A stretch of DNA of 64,000 bases from Schlegelella_A sp963778525 (GTDB lineage: Bacteria; Pseudomonadota; Gammaproteobacteria; Burkholderiales; Burkholderiaceae_C): positions 1-64,000 of the forward strand of contig CAVZUJ010000007.1 in assembly GCA_963778525.1 (NCBI GenBank), read 5' to 3'. A model generated the notes under the pieces. That model saw nothing but the letters and a program-made list of their open reading frames with translations. It had not been told where the DNA came from and ran no database searches. Positions 1 through 13,162 of this stretch are shown piece after piece. How positions within the stretch are numbered: the stretch's first letter is position 1; each line of letters starts with the position of its first letter. The position numbers and the translations under genes were made by a program.

Positions 1-335
1 ACGTCAACAAGGGCGGCGACCCGGCGCTCATCGTGAGCGCCGTGCGCACGGTGTCGCAAGGCCGCAAGTACGTGACGCCGGAGATCGCCCAGATGCTGGT
101 CGAAAGCCTGACCGCTCCGGCGGTCGAGAACGCGCACGACAAGCTCTCCGACCGCGAGATGCAGACGCTGGTGATGATCGCTTCCGGCAAGCGCCTGTCC
201 GACATCGCCGAAGAGCTGATGCTGAGCCCGAAGACGGTGAGCGTCTACCGCGCGCGCGTGCTCGAGAAGCTCGGCCTCACCAACAACTCGGAGATGACGG
301 TCTACGCCATCCGCAGCGGCCTGGTCGGCGACTGA
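1..335 (+). CDS. LuxR/NarL-type response regulator, C-terminal part (5' truncated)
   Basis: Only the end of the gene is in the window. The frame is open from base 3 and begins with VNKGGDPALIVSAVRTV, which matches the last strand and helix of a response-regulator receiver domain. A LuxR-type helix-turn-helix follows: LSDREMQTLVMIASGK, then SDIAEELMLSPKTVSVYR and the recognition-helix end LEKLGL. The product is expected to be a phosphorylation-controlled DNA-binding protein. A GTG at base 33 could be taken as a start, but it would cut inside the receiver domain, so the true start lies outside the window. The cognate kinase is not visible. The gene converges on the ATPase gene with a gap of about 24 bases. 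Confidence 0.88.
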   Translation, partial: VNKGGDPALIVSAVRTVSQGRKYVTPEIAQMLVESLTAPAVENAHDKLSDREMQTLVMIASGKRLSDIAEELMLSPKTVSVYRARVLEKLGLTNNSEMTVYAIRSGLVGD

Positions 336-359
336 GCGGACGTCGCGGCCTCGCCGCCG

Positions 360-2948
360 CTAGTTGTTGCTCGTCGCCCGCACTTCCTCGATCGTCATCT
401 CGCCGGCCAGCACCTTGCGGATGCCGTCCTGGCGGAGCGTGCGCATGCCTTCTTTCATTGCCGCGGCCTGCAGTGCCTCGGCCCGGGCGCCGTTCTGGAC
501 CATGCGGCGGATGTTGCGCGACACGACCATCATCTCGTGGATGCCGGCACGGCTCTTCAGTCCGGTGTGGTCGCACTTCTCGCAGCCGATGCTCTTGGAC
601 ATGACGATCCGCCCGTCGACCGCATGGCGCTTCGTCCAGATGGCAAGCACTTCGTCCTGCGTCACCGGCGGCTCGGGGCCGAAGGCGTTCATGTAGTCGC
701 CCAGCAGCTCGTCGACTTCGCTGGGCGCCGGAGTGCGGGTGGTCTTGCAGCTCTGGCACGAGCGGCGCACCAGGCGTTGCGCCAGCACGGCCAGCAGGGC
801 ATCGCCGAAGCTGAACGGGTCCATGCCCATGTCGAGCAGCCGGGTCACGGTTTCGGGGGCGCTGTTGGTGTGCAGCGTCGAGAGCACGAGGTGGCCGGTC
901 AGCGACGCTTCGATCGCCATGTGCGCCGTCTCGGCGTCGCGGATCTCGCCGAGCATGATCACGTCGGGGTCGGCGCGCATGAAGGCGCGCAGCGCCTTGG
1001 CGAAGGTCCAGTCGATGCGCGGGTTGACCTGCACCTGGCGCAGGCCGGGCTGGGTGATTTCGACCGGCTCCTCGGCCGTCCAGATCTTGCGCTCGGGCAC
1101 GTTGATGTGGCTGAGCGCCGAATGCAGTGTCGTCGTCTTGCCCGAACCGGTCGGGCCGACGCAGAGCACGAGCCCGTAGGGGCGCTCCACGGCCTGCAGC
1201 AGCGCCTTTTCGATCTGCTCGGAAAAGCCCAGCATGTCGATGGCGATCGGCCGCGCCGAAGCCAGGATGCGCAGCACCACGTCCTCGAGGCCGTTGTTGG
1301 TCGGAATGGTCGCGACGCGGAGCTCCAGCTTGTGCCTGGCCGAGAACTTGGCGAAGTTGATCTTGCCGTCCTGGGGCTTCCTCCGCTCGGAAATGTCGAG
1401 ATCGCACATGATCTTGACGCGGGCGATGATCGCGTTGCGATAGCTCGCCGGCAGCTCGAGGTAGGTGCGCAGGATGCCGTCCTTGCGAAAGCGCACGCGG
1501 ATCTTCTCCTTGCCCGGATAGCTCTCGATGTGGATGTCGGAGACGCCGTCTTCGTGCGCTTCGATGATCATGTTGTTGAGCAGGCGCACCAGCGAGTTGT
1601 CGGACTGCTCGACCGGCTTCTCGTCGTCGCTCGCCTCGCTGCGGGCCAGGCCTTCCTTCTCCAGCGTCTCGACCAACTGGTCGGTCGTCGAGGCGGGCAG
1701 CGGCGTCAGGTCGTACTGGATCGGCGCCGCGAGATCTTCCATCTTCTTGTTGACGGCCGAGCCCAGCTTCTCGTAGGCGGCGTGGATGGCGGCATCGATC
1801 GAGGTGCCGCGGGCCAGCACCGGGATGATCTTCATGTCGGCGCTGAACTCGACCTCGTCGAGCGCCGAGCGGCGCGAAGGATCGTCGAGCGCCACGACCA
1901 GGCGGCCGTCGCGGATCAGGAGCGGCATCACGCGCAGGCGCGAGGCGATGGCGTAGCTGAGCGAGCGCAGCGCTTCGGCCTCGGCCGGGAAGGCGTCGAG
2001 GTTGACGAGCGGGTAGCCCATCTTGCGCGCCAAGGCCGTCTGCAGGTCGTCGCGCGAGACCACCCCCATGCGCACCAGCACTTCGCCGAGCGGAACGCTG
2101 CGGTCGATCTGCTGCTGCGTCAGGGCGTCGTTCAGCTGCGCGTTGCTGACCATGCCGAGCGACAGCAGCGCCTCGCCGATGCGCACCATCGGCATCTTGT
2201 GCTGGCGCTCGATCGCCTCGAGCAATTGGCCGGGCGAGACGATCTGCTGGGTCACCAGGATGTCGCCGACCTTCTTGTGCCGCAGCTCGTCCTGCAGGTC
2301 CATCGCGTCGGTAACCTGCTCCCACGTCGCGTGCTGCTCGTCGATCAGCACTTCGCCGATCTTCTTGCCGATCTCGAAGCTCGAGAAGGCGCTCGTCGGC
2401 ACGAACATGCGCTGCACGCTGCCGTCGTTCTCCAGCGGCGGAAAGAGGAAGAGGCCGACGTCGGCCATCTCGACGTGGCCGATGGTCTGGCCCTTGAGCT
2501 CGCCGCCCTCGACGAGGTGAACCACGTACGGGCTGCTCTGGCGCTGGCTGAGCAGCTCGGCATGCGGGTCGGCGAGCGGCAAGGGCAGAGGCAGCAGCGG
2601 CGTCGTCAGGTTGAGGACCTTGAACTGGTCGAAGCGCAGCGCGACGGTGGTTCGCGCGGGCGGCATCTGCAGGTGCGCGACGCCGGTCTCGGGAACGAAG
2701 AAGGTGAGGCGGCCCGAGGCGAGCTTGAGCTCGGCGCCGGAAAGCACCTGGCAGGGCAGCGTCTCGGTCTGCTCGGTGGGTGCGGGGTAGCTGGCGTAGG
2801 GCGGCGTCGGCCAGCGAAAGGCTTCGCGGCTGCTCTTTTCCTTGCCATTGCCGGACACCGGCCTTTCGGCCGCGGCCGGGTCGGCCCGCATCCGTTGCGG
2901 CGAGCGCGGGGGCATGTCCCAGTCCAGGGGAGCGTGCATGTCGGCCAT
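360..2948 (-). CDS. GspE/PilB/MshE-family secretion or pilus assembly ATPase
   Basis: Predicted hexameric cytoplasmic ATPase that powers type II secretion or type IV pilus assembly, 862 aa. The motor is at the C-terminus: Walker A GPTGSGKTTT at about residue 598, Walker B region DPDVIMLGEIRD at about 660, and a zinc-type tetracysteine (CQSC near 731, CEKC near 789). Upstream are repeated MshEN/GSPII_E_N-like helical modules (VGDILVTQQIV, IGEALLSLGMV, LGEVLVRMGVV). Before these is about 200 residues that I do not recognise, which makes the protein much longer than the usual 500-600 aa GspE/PilB. The start was chosen at the ATG preceded by GAGGAATTGCCC; the open frame runs on upstream without homology-like content. 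No other secretion or pilus motor genes adjoin it, so the system it serves is unknown. Confidence 0.85.
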   Translation of the reverse strand: MADMHAPLDWDMPPRSPQRMRADPAAAERPVSGNGKEKSSREAFRWPTPPYASYPAPTEQTETLPCQVLSGAELKLASGRLTFFVPETGVAHLQMPPARTTVALRFDQFKVLNLTTPLLPLPLPLADPHAELLSQRQSSPYVVHLVEGGELKGQTIGHVEMADVGLFLFPPLENDGSVQRMFVPTSAFSSFEIGKKIGEVLIDEQHATWEQVTDAMDLQDELRHKKVGDILVTQQIVSPGQLLEAIERQHKMPMVRIGEALLSLGMVSNAQLNDALTQQQIDRSVPLGEVLVRMGVVSRDDLQTALARKMGYPLVNLDAFPAEAEALRSLSYAIASRLRVMPLLIRDGRLVVALDDPSRRSALDEVEFSADMKIIPVLARGTSIDAAIHAAYEKLGSAVNKKMEDLAAPIQYDLTPLPASTTDQLVETLEKEGLARSEASDDEKPVEQSDNSLVRLLNNMIIEAHEDGVSDIHIESYPGKEKIRVRFRKDGILRTYLELPASYRNAIIARVKIMCDLDISERRKPQDGKINFAKFSARHKLELRVATIPTNNGLEDVVLRILASARPIAIDMLGFSEQIEKALLQAVERPYGLVLCVGPTGSGKTTTLHSALSHINVPERKIWTAEEPVEITQPGLRQVQVNPRIDWTFAKALRAFMRADPDVIMLGEIRDAETAHMAIEASLTGHLVLSTLHTNSAPETVTRLLDMGMDPFSFGDALLAVLAQRLVRRSCQSCKTTRTPAPSEVDELLGDYMNAFGPEPPVTQDEVLAIWTKRHAVDGRIVMSKSIGCEKCDHTGLKSRAGIHEMMVVSRNIRRMVQNGARAEALQAAAMKEGMRTLRQDGIRKVLAGEMTIEEVRATSNN

Positions 2949-3124
2949 GGGCAATTCCTCGAGGTCGGCTGGACGCGCGCATCGAAGCAAGGCGCACCGA
3001 TCCAGCAAGCCCCTCCATGGTCCGACCGAACCGGCCGGCCCGGTGCCGCGAAATGACGGGTGGAATGCGCGCAGTTGGCCGCTTCGCGCGCGGCGTTGCC
3101 AGGCTCGGCGGCGTGCTCGCGCCG

Positions 3125-4426
3125 CTAGCGCTTCATCTGCTCGGGCAGGAAGCTCACGAGCTGCGGGAAGACGTACAGCAGCACGACCATCAGCACCATG
3201 AGCATGAAGAACGGGAAGGCGGCGCGTGCGATCCAGCCGATCTCGCGCTTGGTCATGCCCTGGAGCACGAACAGGTTGAAGCCGACCGGCGGCGTGACCT
3301 GCGCCATCTCGACGACGATGACGATGAAGATGCCGAACCAGAGCGGGTCGATGCCGGCCTTCTGCACCGTCGGCATGATCACGCCCATGGTCAGCACCAC
3401 CATCGAGATGCCGTCGAGGAAGCAGCCGAGGATGACGTAGAACGCGGTCAGCGCCATGATCAGCTGGAACTTGCTCAGGCCCAGCGTGGCGATCCACTCG
3501 GCCAGGTGGCGCGGCAGGCCGATGTAGCCCATGCTCAGCGTGAGGAAGGCGGCGCCGGCGAGGATCAGGGCGATCATGCAGTACAGGCGCGTGCCGCCCA
3601 TCAGCGATTCCTTGAAGGTCGGCCAGTTCATCGAGCCTTGCGCCAGCGAGATGACGAGCGCGCCCAGCACGCCGATGCCGGCCGCTTCGGTGGCGGTGGC
3701 GATGCCGGAGTAGATCGAGCCGAGCACGGCGATGATCAGCACGACGACCGGGATCAGGCTCTTCGACTCGCGCACTTTCTCGGCGAAGGTCATCGGCGCG
3801 TCGGCCGGCGGAATCTTGTCCGGATTGGCGAGCGACCAGCCGGCGATGTAGAGCGAGAAGAGGCCGGCGAGCACGATGCCCGGAATGACGCCGCCGATGA
3901 AGAGCTGCGAGATCGAGACATCGGCCGTGACGCCGTAGACGATCATGATGATCGAGGGCGGGATGAGCAGGCCGAGCGTGCCCGCGCCGGCCAGCGAGCC
4001 GACCGCCATCGCATCGGAATAGCCGCGCTTGGCCAGCTCGGGCAGGCTCATCTTGCCGATCGTGGCGCAGGTGGCCGCGCTCGAGCCCGAGACCGCGGCG
4101 AAGATGGCGCAGCCGACGACGTTGGTGTGCAGCAGCCGACCCGGCAGACTCTGCATCCACGGCGCCAGGCCCTTGAACATGTCCTGGCTGAGGCGGGTGC
4201 GAAAAAGGATCTCGCCCATCCAGACGAAGAGCGGCAGGGCCGTCAGCGTCCAGCTCGAGGCCGAGCCCCAGATCGTGACGGCCATCGCGTCGCCGGCGGG
4301 CCGGGTGCTGAAGAGCTGCATGCCGATCCAGGCGACGCCAGAGAGCGTCAGGCCGATCCAGACGCCGCTGGCGAGGATCAGGAACAGCGAGGCGATGAGC
4401 AGCGCCGTGATCGCGAAATCGCTCAT
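3125..4426 (-). CDS. dctM: TRAP transporter large permease subunit (DctM)
   Basis: Large membrane subunit of a tripartite ATP-independent periplasmic transporter. It carries out Na+-coupled import of a substrate delivered by the periplasmic binding protein. The 433 aa product is almost entirely hydrophobic helices and has family signatures such as GSSAATCATIGKMSLPELAKRGY and GLLIPPSIIMIVYGV (each within the first half). Length is typical for DctM. It starts 3 bases after the dctQ stop and ends the dctP-dctQ-dctM operon. Substrate cannot be read from this subunit; the neighbouring 5-oxoprolinase suggests pyroglutamate or a related cyclic amide. Confidence 0.95.
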   Translation of the reverse strand: MSDFAITALLIASLFLILASGVWIGLTLSGVAWIGMQLFSTRPAGDAMAVTIWGSASSWTLTALPLFVWMGEILFRTRLSQDMFKGLAPWMQSLPGRLLHTNVVGCAIFAAVSGSSAATCATIGKMSLPELAKRGYSDAMAVGSLAGAGTLGLLIPPSIIMIVYGVTADVSISQLFIGGVIPGIVLAGLFSLYIAGWSLANPDKIPPADAPMTFAEKVRESKSLIPVVVLIIAVLGSIYSGIATATEAAGIGVLGALVISLAQGSMNWPTFKESLMGGTRLYCMIALILAGAAFLTLSMGYIGLPRHLAEWIATLGLSKFQLIMALTAFYVILGCFLDGISMVVLTMGVIMPTVQKAGIDPLWFGIFIVIVVEMAQVTPPVGFNLFVLQGMTKREIGWIARAAFPFFMLMVLMVVLLYVFPQLVSFLPEQMKR

Positions 4427-4429
4427 GGG

Positions 4430-4972
4430 CTACTCGTTGCGCAGTGCTTCGTCGCTCTGCGGGATCACGCGCTGGCCACGCAGCTCGAGCACGAACTCGT
4501 CGATGAAGGCGATCGCCAGGACGATGGCGCCGAACGCCATGGTCAGCTCGGGCAGCCAGAGCGGCGTGGCGTCGTTGCTGGTCGAGATGTCGTGGAAGGT
4601 GTGCGACTGCCAGGCCAGCTTGCAGCTGTAGACGGCGAGCAGCACCGCCAGCAGCGACGCTGCGAACAGCGCCCAGATCTCGAGACCGCGCCGGGCGCTG
4701 CCGTGCAGCGAGCTCAGCAGCACCGTGACGCGGATGTGCTCGCCCCGCTTCAGCGTGTGCGCCATGGCCAGGAAGCCGGCCGCGGCCATCATGTAGCCGG
4801 CGTAGGCGTCGATGCCCGGGATGTTGAAGCCGATCTCGCGCGAGACGATCGACGACAGCACCGCCACGAGCAGCAGCACCATGGCGACGGCGCCGAGGGC
4901 CGCCGTCGCGTCGTACAGGCGGTCTAGGGCGCGCCCGAGCGGGCCGCGCACCGGAAGGGAAGCGGCGGGCAT
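4430..4972 (-). CDS. dctQ: TRAP transporter small permease subunit (DctQ)
   Basis: Small four-helix membrane subunit that pairs with DctM. The 180 aa product has hydrophobic segments at roughly residues 24-46, 59-77, 98-117 and 145-163, and the GEHIRVTVLL stretch common in DctQ proteins. It lies between dctP (13-base gap) and dctM (3-base gap), all on the minus strand, so the three are almost certainly co-transcribed and translated together. Confidence 0.93.
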   Translation of the reverse strand: MPAASLPVRGPLGRALDRLYDATAALGAVAMVLLLVAVLSSIVSREIGFNIPGIDAYAGYMMAAAGFLAMAHTLKRGEHIRVTVLLSSLHGSARRGLEIWALFAASLLAVLLAVYSCKLAWQSHTFHDISTSNDATPLWLPELTMAFGAIVLAIAFIDEFVLELRGQRVIPQSDEALRNE

Positions 4973-4985
4973 GCGGCGCCCGCGG

Positions 4986-5981
4986 TCACATCTTCTTGTA
5001 GTTGTCGACGATGGACTGGCCTTCGGGACCGGCCTTCTCGAGCCACTCCTTCAGCATCACGTCGCCGACCTTCTTCATGTCGGCCTTGAGCTGCGGCGAA
5101 GGCGTTTCGATGTGCATGCCGTTCTTCTTCAGCAGATCGATGTACTCGCCGTTCTTCTGCTTCGACAGCGCCCAGCCGCGCGTCTCGGCCTCGGCGGCGT
5201 CCTTGAGCAGGGCGGCCTGGGTCGGCTTGTCGAGCGCATCGAAGGCGGCCTTGTTCATGATCACCGCGTTCTTCGGGAGCCACGCCTGGGTGTCGTACCA
5301 GTACTTGATGTGCTCGTAGGTCTTGGTGTCGTAGCCGGTCGAGCCCGACGACATGTAGCTTTCGACGACGCCGGTGGCCATGGCCTGGCTCAGCTCGGCG
5401 GCCTGCACGGTGACCGGCTGGGCGCCGACGAGCTCGGCGATTCGCGCCGTGGCCGGACTGTAGGCGCGCCACTTCACGCCCTTCAGGTCGGCCGCCGCGT
5501 TGATCGGTTTGTTGACGTAGATGCCCTGCGGCGGCCACGGCACGGTGTAGAGCAGCATCATTCCCTGCTCGGCGAGCTTCTTCTCGAGCACCGGCTTTTG
5601 GGCCTTGTAGAGCTTCCAGGCCGCGTCATAGCTGTCGGCCAGGAAGGGCAGGCCGTCGACGCCGTAGATCTGCCATTCGTTCTGGAAGTTGGCGAGCAGG
5701 ATCTCGCCCGCCTGCGCCTGTCCGCCTTGCACCGCGCGCTTGATCTCGGGCGCCTTGAACAATGCGGCATTGGCGTGCACGGTGATGACCAGCTTGCCGC
5801 CGCTGTCCTTCTGCACGTCGTTCGCGAACTGGACGAGGTTCTCGGTGTGGAAGTTCGCGGCCGGGTAGGCGGAAGGCAGATCCCACTTGGTTTGCGCGGC
5901 GGCACCGAGTGCGAGGCCAGCCAGCGCGAGGCCGGCCGCCACACGGGCGACGACAGGGAAGGAACGGGCGATCGATCTCAT
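4986..5981 (-). CDS. dctP: TRAP transporter periplasmic substrate-binding protein (DctP)
   Basis: Periplasmic receptor of the TRAP system, 331 aa. A signal peptide (MRSIARSFPVV, then a hydrophobic alanine/leucine core ending LGAAAQT) precedes a DctP fold. The conserved substrate-carboxylate arginine is probably in DLKGVKWRAYS, followed by ELVGAQPVTVQAAELSQAM, both hallmark regions. The start was set at the ATG preceded by CCGGAGAGCTC; the frame stays open upstream but the signal peptide begins here. It is the first gene of the operon, behind a good sigma-70-like promoter. Two Bordetella pertussis TRAP receptors, DctP6 and DctP7, are known to bind pyroglutamate; with the 5-oxoprolinase locus next door, a similar ligand is inferred here. 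Confidence 0.93.
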   Translation of the reverse strand: MRSIARSFPVVARVAAGLALAGLALGAAAQTKWDLPSAYPAANFHTENLVQFANDVQKDSGGKLVITVHANAALFKAPEIKRAVQGGQAQAGEILLANFQNEWQIYGVDGLPFLADSYDAAWKLYKAQKPVLEKKLAEQGMMLLYTVPWPPQGIYVNKPINAAADLKGVKWRAYSPATARIAELVGAQPVTVQAAELSQAMATGVVESYMSSGSTGYDTKTYEHIKYWYDTQAWLPKNAVIMNKAAFDALDKPTQAALLKDAAEAETRGWALSKQKNGEYIDLLKKNGMHIETPSPQLKADMKKVGDVMLKEWLEKAGPEGQSIVDNYKKM

Positions 5982-6069
5982 GAGCTCTCCGGCAGACGGT
6001 TGGATGAGAAGGCCAAAAGCATAGAGCGTGCCTCGCGGCGGCCGCATCGGTTGTTCCCCGACCACTTGC

Positions 6070-6099
6070 AGTCTAGAAAGCATTCCTATAAATTGTCAA
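6070..6099 (-). promoter_or_regulatory. Putative sigma-70 promoter for dctPQM
   Basis: Reading the minus strand, TTGACA (plus positions 6094-6099) and TAGACT (6070-6075) are separated by 18 bases in a locally AT-rich patch within otherwise GC-rich DNA. The first gene, dctP, starts about 85 bases downstream. The divergent regulator gene begins at 6130, so a repressor binding here could control both directions. Confidence 0.5.
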
Positions 6100-6129
6100 T
6101 AACTTTTCAACGAAACGAGGGAATCTCCG

Positions 6130-6702
6130 ATGCCGTCCGGGTCACGCGGTGCGCATCCCGTCCAGGCAGCTCCTGCCGGCCGACCTGCTGCGGCACGCAA
6201 GGCGCGCACGCACGGCATCGTCTCGTCGTCGCATCTCGTGTCGCCCAAGAGCATGGAGCTGTCGGAGCTCGAGTTCGGCCTGATCGTGGCGTGGAACGCG
6301 TTCTCGCGCTGGGCGATGCGCTGCATGGCCGCGGCGGGCTGCCCCGACCTGACCATCACCGACGTGCTGGTGCTGCATCACATCTGCCATCGCGCGCGCA
6401 ACAAGAAGCTGGGTGACATCTGCTTCGTGCTCAACGTCGAGGACACTCACGTCGTGGGCTACTCGTTGAAGAAGCTGCTGGCCGCCGGCCTGGCGCAAGG
6501 CGCCAAGGTCGGCAAGGAGGTCTTCTACAGCCCGACGCCGGCCGGCGAGGCAGCGGTGGCGAAGTACCGCGAGGTGCGCGAGGCTTGCCTGATCGCCAAC
6601 CTCGATGCCGACCGCAATCCCGACATCGGCGCGGCGGCGCGGCTGCTGCGCACGATGTCGGGCCTGTACGACCAGGCGGCGCGCGCCGCGACCTCGCTGT
6701 GA
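6130..6702 (+). CDS. MarR-like winged-helix transcriptional regulator
   Basis: Predicted DNA-binding regulator, 190 aa. After a basic, probably disordered N-terminus it has a MarR-type winged helix: LTITDVLVLHHICHRAR, KLGDICFVLNVEDTHVVGYS and the wing region KVGKEVFYSPTPAGEAAV. A GAGGGAA element precedes the ATG by a few bases. It is divergent from dctPQM and overlaps the racemase gene downstream by 4 bases (GTGA), which ties it to the same catabolic locus. The likely role is local control of the transporter and 5-oxoprolinase genes in response to their substrate; this is inference from position. Confidence 0.82.
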   Translation: MPSGSRGAHPVQAAPAGRPAAARKARTHGIVSSSHLVSPKSMELSELEFGLIVAWNAFSRWAMRCMAAAGCPDLTITDVLVLHHICHRARNKKLGDICFVLNVEDTHVVGYSLKKLLAAGLAQGAKVGKEVFYSPTPAGEAAVAKYREVREACLIANLDADRNPDIGAAARLLRTMSGLYDQAARAATSL

Positions 6703-7395
6703 CCGCCAACGTGCTCGGCGTGCTCATGCTCGACACGGGCTTTCCGCGCCCGCCGGGCGACATCGGCAACGCCGCCACGTTTGCCGGACCGGTGCTCTAT
6801 CGGGTGGTCGAAGGCGCCTTCCCGAAGCGCGTGGTGATCGAGCGCGACCGCGCCTTGCTCGCGCCTTTCATCGAGGCGGCGCGCGCGCTGGTGGCCGCGG
6901 GTGCGGATGCGATCGCGACGAGTTGCGGCTTTCTCGCCCTGTTCCAGCGCGAGCTGGAGGCTGCTGTCGACGTGCCCGTGTGGAGCTCGAGCCTGCTGCT
7001 GGTGAAGGCGCTCGACGCCCGACTCGCTGCTACCGGCCAGCGTGCCGGCATCGTCACGGCGGACGCGGCGTCGCTTGGCGCCGACCACCTGGCCGGCGCT
7101 GGCGCGCCAGCCGACACGCCGATCGAAGGCTTGTCGAGCTGCTTCGCGCGTTTCGACGCACGCTGCTCGACAACCGCGCCGAGCTCGATGTCGACGAGGC
7201 GCGCCGGGCGACGGTCGCGGCGGCGCTGCGCCTTGTCGAGCGCCATCCCGAAGTCGGCGCCATCGTCCTCGAGTGCACGAACATGCCGCCCTATGCTGCG
7301 GCGGTGCGCGCGGCGACCGGGCGGCCGGTGCACGACATCACCACCCTGATCGCGGAGCGCCTGCCTGCGGCGAAGCGTGCGCGGGAGAGCTGTCG

Positions 7396-7399
<4 letters not shown>
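6699..7399 (+). CDS. Aspartate/glutamate racemase family protein (one frameshift)
   Basis: Member of the cofactor-independent Asp/Glu/hydantoin racemase family, about 233 aa once repaired. Both cysteine motifs used in two-base racemisation are visible: ADAIATSCGFLALFQREL in the first half and GAIVLECTNMPPY in the second. They lie in different frames. One missing base near 7133, explained by loss of the third base of a glycine codon (GG- then CTT GTC GAG), joins them and gives a whole number of codons. The start is a GTG overlapping the regulator stop by 4 bases; the stop overlaps the next start (ATGA). It probably acts on an amino acid or hydantoin-like intermediate of the adjacent pathway; the exact substrate is not evident. 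Confidence 0.8.
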
Positions 7400-11047
<3,648 letters not shown>

Positions 11048-11111
11048 GCGCTCCACCACCTGGATTTGCGCGAAGGACGACAGCGGGGGGCATCGCCGCT
11101 AGACTTCTGCC

Positions 11112-11847
11112 ATGAAGATCGCCATTCGACTCGTTTCATCGTTGTTGCTGGCGGCCTCGTTCGCCGCACCGGCCTGGTCTGCGCAGCCGCTGATGGAATG
11201 AGCCGCCGTCGGCTCGCCGCCACCGGCGCCGTGGAAGGTGGTCGGGCTGCCGGACCAGAATCCGCAGACGAAGCCTTTCACCCGCTTCTCGGTCGTCGAC
11301 GTCGAGGGCAGCGCGCCTTCAAGATCGAGGCTGACCAGTCGTACGGCAATCTCGTCTATTCGCTCAAGGCATCGGCGGGTGCGCATCTCGCATGGAAATG
11401 GCGTGTCGAGCAGCCGCTCACGACCGCCAATCTGCGCGAGAAGTCGGGCGATGACACCGAGATCAAGGTCTGTGCCTTCTTCGACGAGCCGATCGAGAAG
11501 GCATCGCTTCGCCGATCGCCAGATCCTGCGCTATGCGCGCGGCCGCACCACCGATCCGGTGCCGGTGGCGACCATCTGCTACGTCTGGGATTCCAAGCTG
11601 GCGCAGGGCACGACGCTCGACAGCGCCTTCACGCGCCGACTGCGCTACATGGTGGTCGAATCGGGCACGGGCCGCCTGCAACCAATGGGTGGCCGAGCGA
11701 CGCGATCTCGGCGCCGATTTCCTGAAGCTCTTCGGCGACGAGATGGACACCGTGCCGGCGATCACCGGCATCGCCGTCGGCGCCGACGCCGACAACACCA
11801 GGAGCCACAGCATCTCGTACGTGAGCGACCTGGTGCTCGAGCCCTGA
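11112..11847 (+). CDS. DUF3047 exported protein (frameshifted)
   Basis: Secreted protein of unknown function with a clear signal peptide (MKIAIRLVSSLLLAASFAAP, cleavage near AWSA). The body, PPPAPWKVVGLPDQNPQTKP, FKIEADQSYGNLVYSL and VATICYVWDSKLAQGT, matches my memory of the DUF3047 family. The frame breaks three or four times: a lost alanine third base near 11313, a doubled serine base near 11506 (TCG/TCC) and a doubled leucine base near 11678 (CTG/CTC). An in-frame TGA at 11199-11201 can be explained by one lost and one gained base. It converges on tolA with a gap of about 18 bases. Confidence 0.75.
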
Positions 11848-11865
11848 GACGAGCCGTCCCGGCCG

Positions 11866-12725
11866 CTATTCCTGCGGCCGGAAATCGATGGTGAAGACGG
11901 GCGGCACGCGGCCGTCGGTGTCGCGTGGCAGGACACCGGTCTTGTCGATGGCACGCAGCACCGTTTCATCCCAGACTGGCGAGCCACTGCTCTTGACGAG
12001 CTTGCGGGCGATGATGGTGCCGTCGGGCGCCAGGCGCACCTCGACCGTGGCCAGCGGGTTGCCCGACACCTCGCCGACAAGCGCGATCTTCGGCTTGATG
12101 ATGGCCTTCACGCGGCCGGCCCACGAAGCCGATGGCCCGGAGGTGCGGGCCGCCGTGCCAGTGGAAGTGGGGTCATCGCTGGTGCCCGCCTGGCTCATCA
12201 TCCGGCGCAAATTCGCCTGACGGATCGCCGCCTGTTGCGCCTCCTGCTGGCGCGTCTGCTCGGCAAGCTTCTTCTTCTCGGCCTGCTCGTCGGCCAGACG
12301 CTGGCGGTCGCGATCGGCTTGCTCGCGCTCGCGCCTGCTCTCGCTTGGCGAGATCGGCCTGGCGCGCGGCTTCGATGCGATCGGCTTCTTCGCGCCTCGG
12401 CCTTCTCGCGCGCCTGCTCGATGGCGATCTGCGGATCGACGCGCGGCTGCACGACGGCCTCGGGCTTCGGCGCGGGCGCGGGTCGCGGCGGCGTCACCAC
12501 GACGGGCGGCGGCGGCACGACCGGCGATCGGACGCGGCGCCGCGATCTGCGGCGTCGCCGACCACAGCTCGGCGACCACGCCTTCGGGCTCGCTCGTCTT
12601 CCAGCTCACGCTCCAGGCCAGCGCCGCGACCAGCAGCAGGTGGGCCAGGATGGCGAGCGCCAGCCCCGAGCGCATGCCGGGCGGCCGCTGCGGCGCGAAC
12701 GCGTCGTGGGAGAGAGTGGCGGCGC

Positions 12726-12729
<4 letters not shown>
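11866..12729 (-). CDS. tolA: TolA cell-envelope protein (three compensating indels)
   Basis: Periplasm-spanning link of the Tol-Pal system, about 286 aa. An N-terminal membrane anchor (GLALAILAHLLLVAALAWSV) is followed by a proline-rich stretch, a long charged helix rich in Glu/Arg/Gln/Ala, and a C-terminal TonB/TolA domain (KAIIKPKIALVGEVSGNPLATVEVRL). In the raw reading the middle 60 or so residues are nonsense. Three extra bases at alanine codons (GCC/GCG near 12522; GCG/GCC near 12403 and 12333) explain this exactly and restore the typical coiled-coil composition. The start overlaps the tolR stop by 4 bases. TolB and Pal are not downstream; the next gene faces it. Confidence 0.88.
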
Positions 12730-13154
<425 letters not shown>

Positions 13155-13162
13155 GGTCGTTT

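Noticed and set aside
360..4160. A 1,266-residue reading of the ATPase extending into the transporter region
   Set aside because: The extra N-terminal 400 residues are antisense-like sequence opposite dctM; a start with a good ribosome binding site exists at 2948.
2780..4927. Very long open frames opposite known genes (for example 2780-4927, 17459-19699, 38924-41794, 49505-52768, 58039-61032)
   Set aside because: They are antisense to well-recognised genes, rich in Arg/His/Gly/Ala with no motifs. GC-rich codon use commonly opens such shadow frames.
11199..11201. Selenocysteine codon (TGA) in the DUF3047 gene
   Set aside because: It lies just after the signal peptide, in a gene with other indels, with no visible SECIS-like stem; a lost and a gained base nearby explain it.
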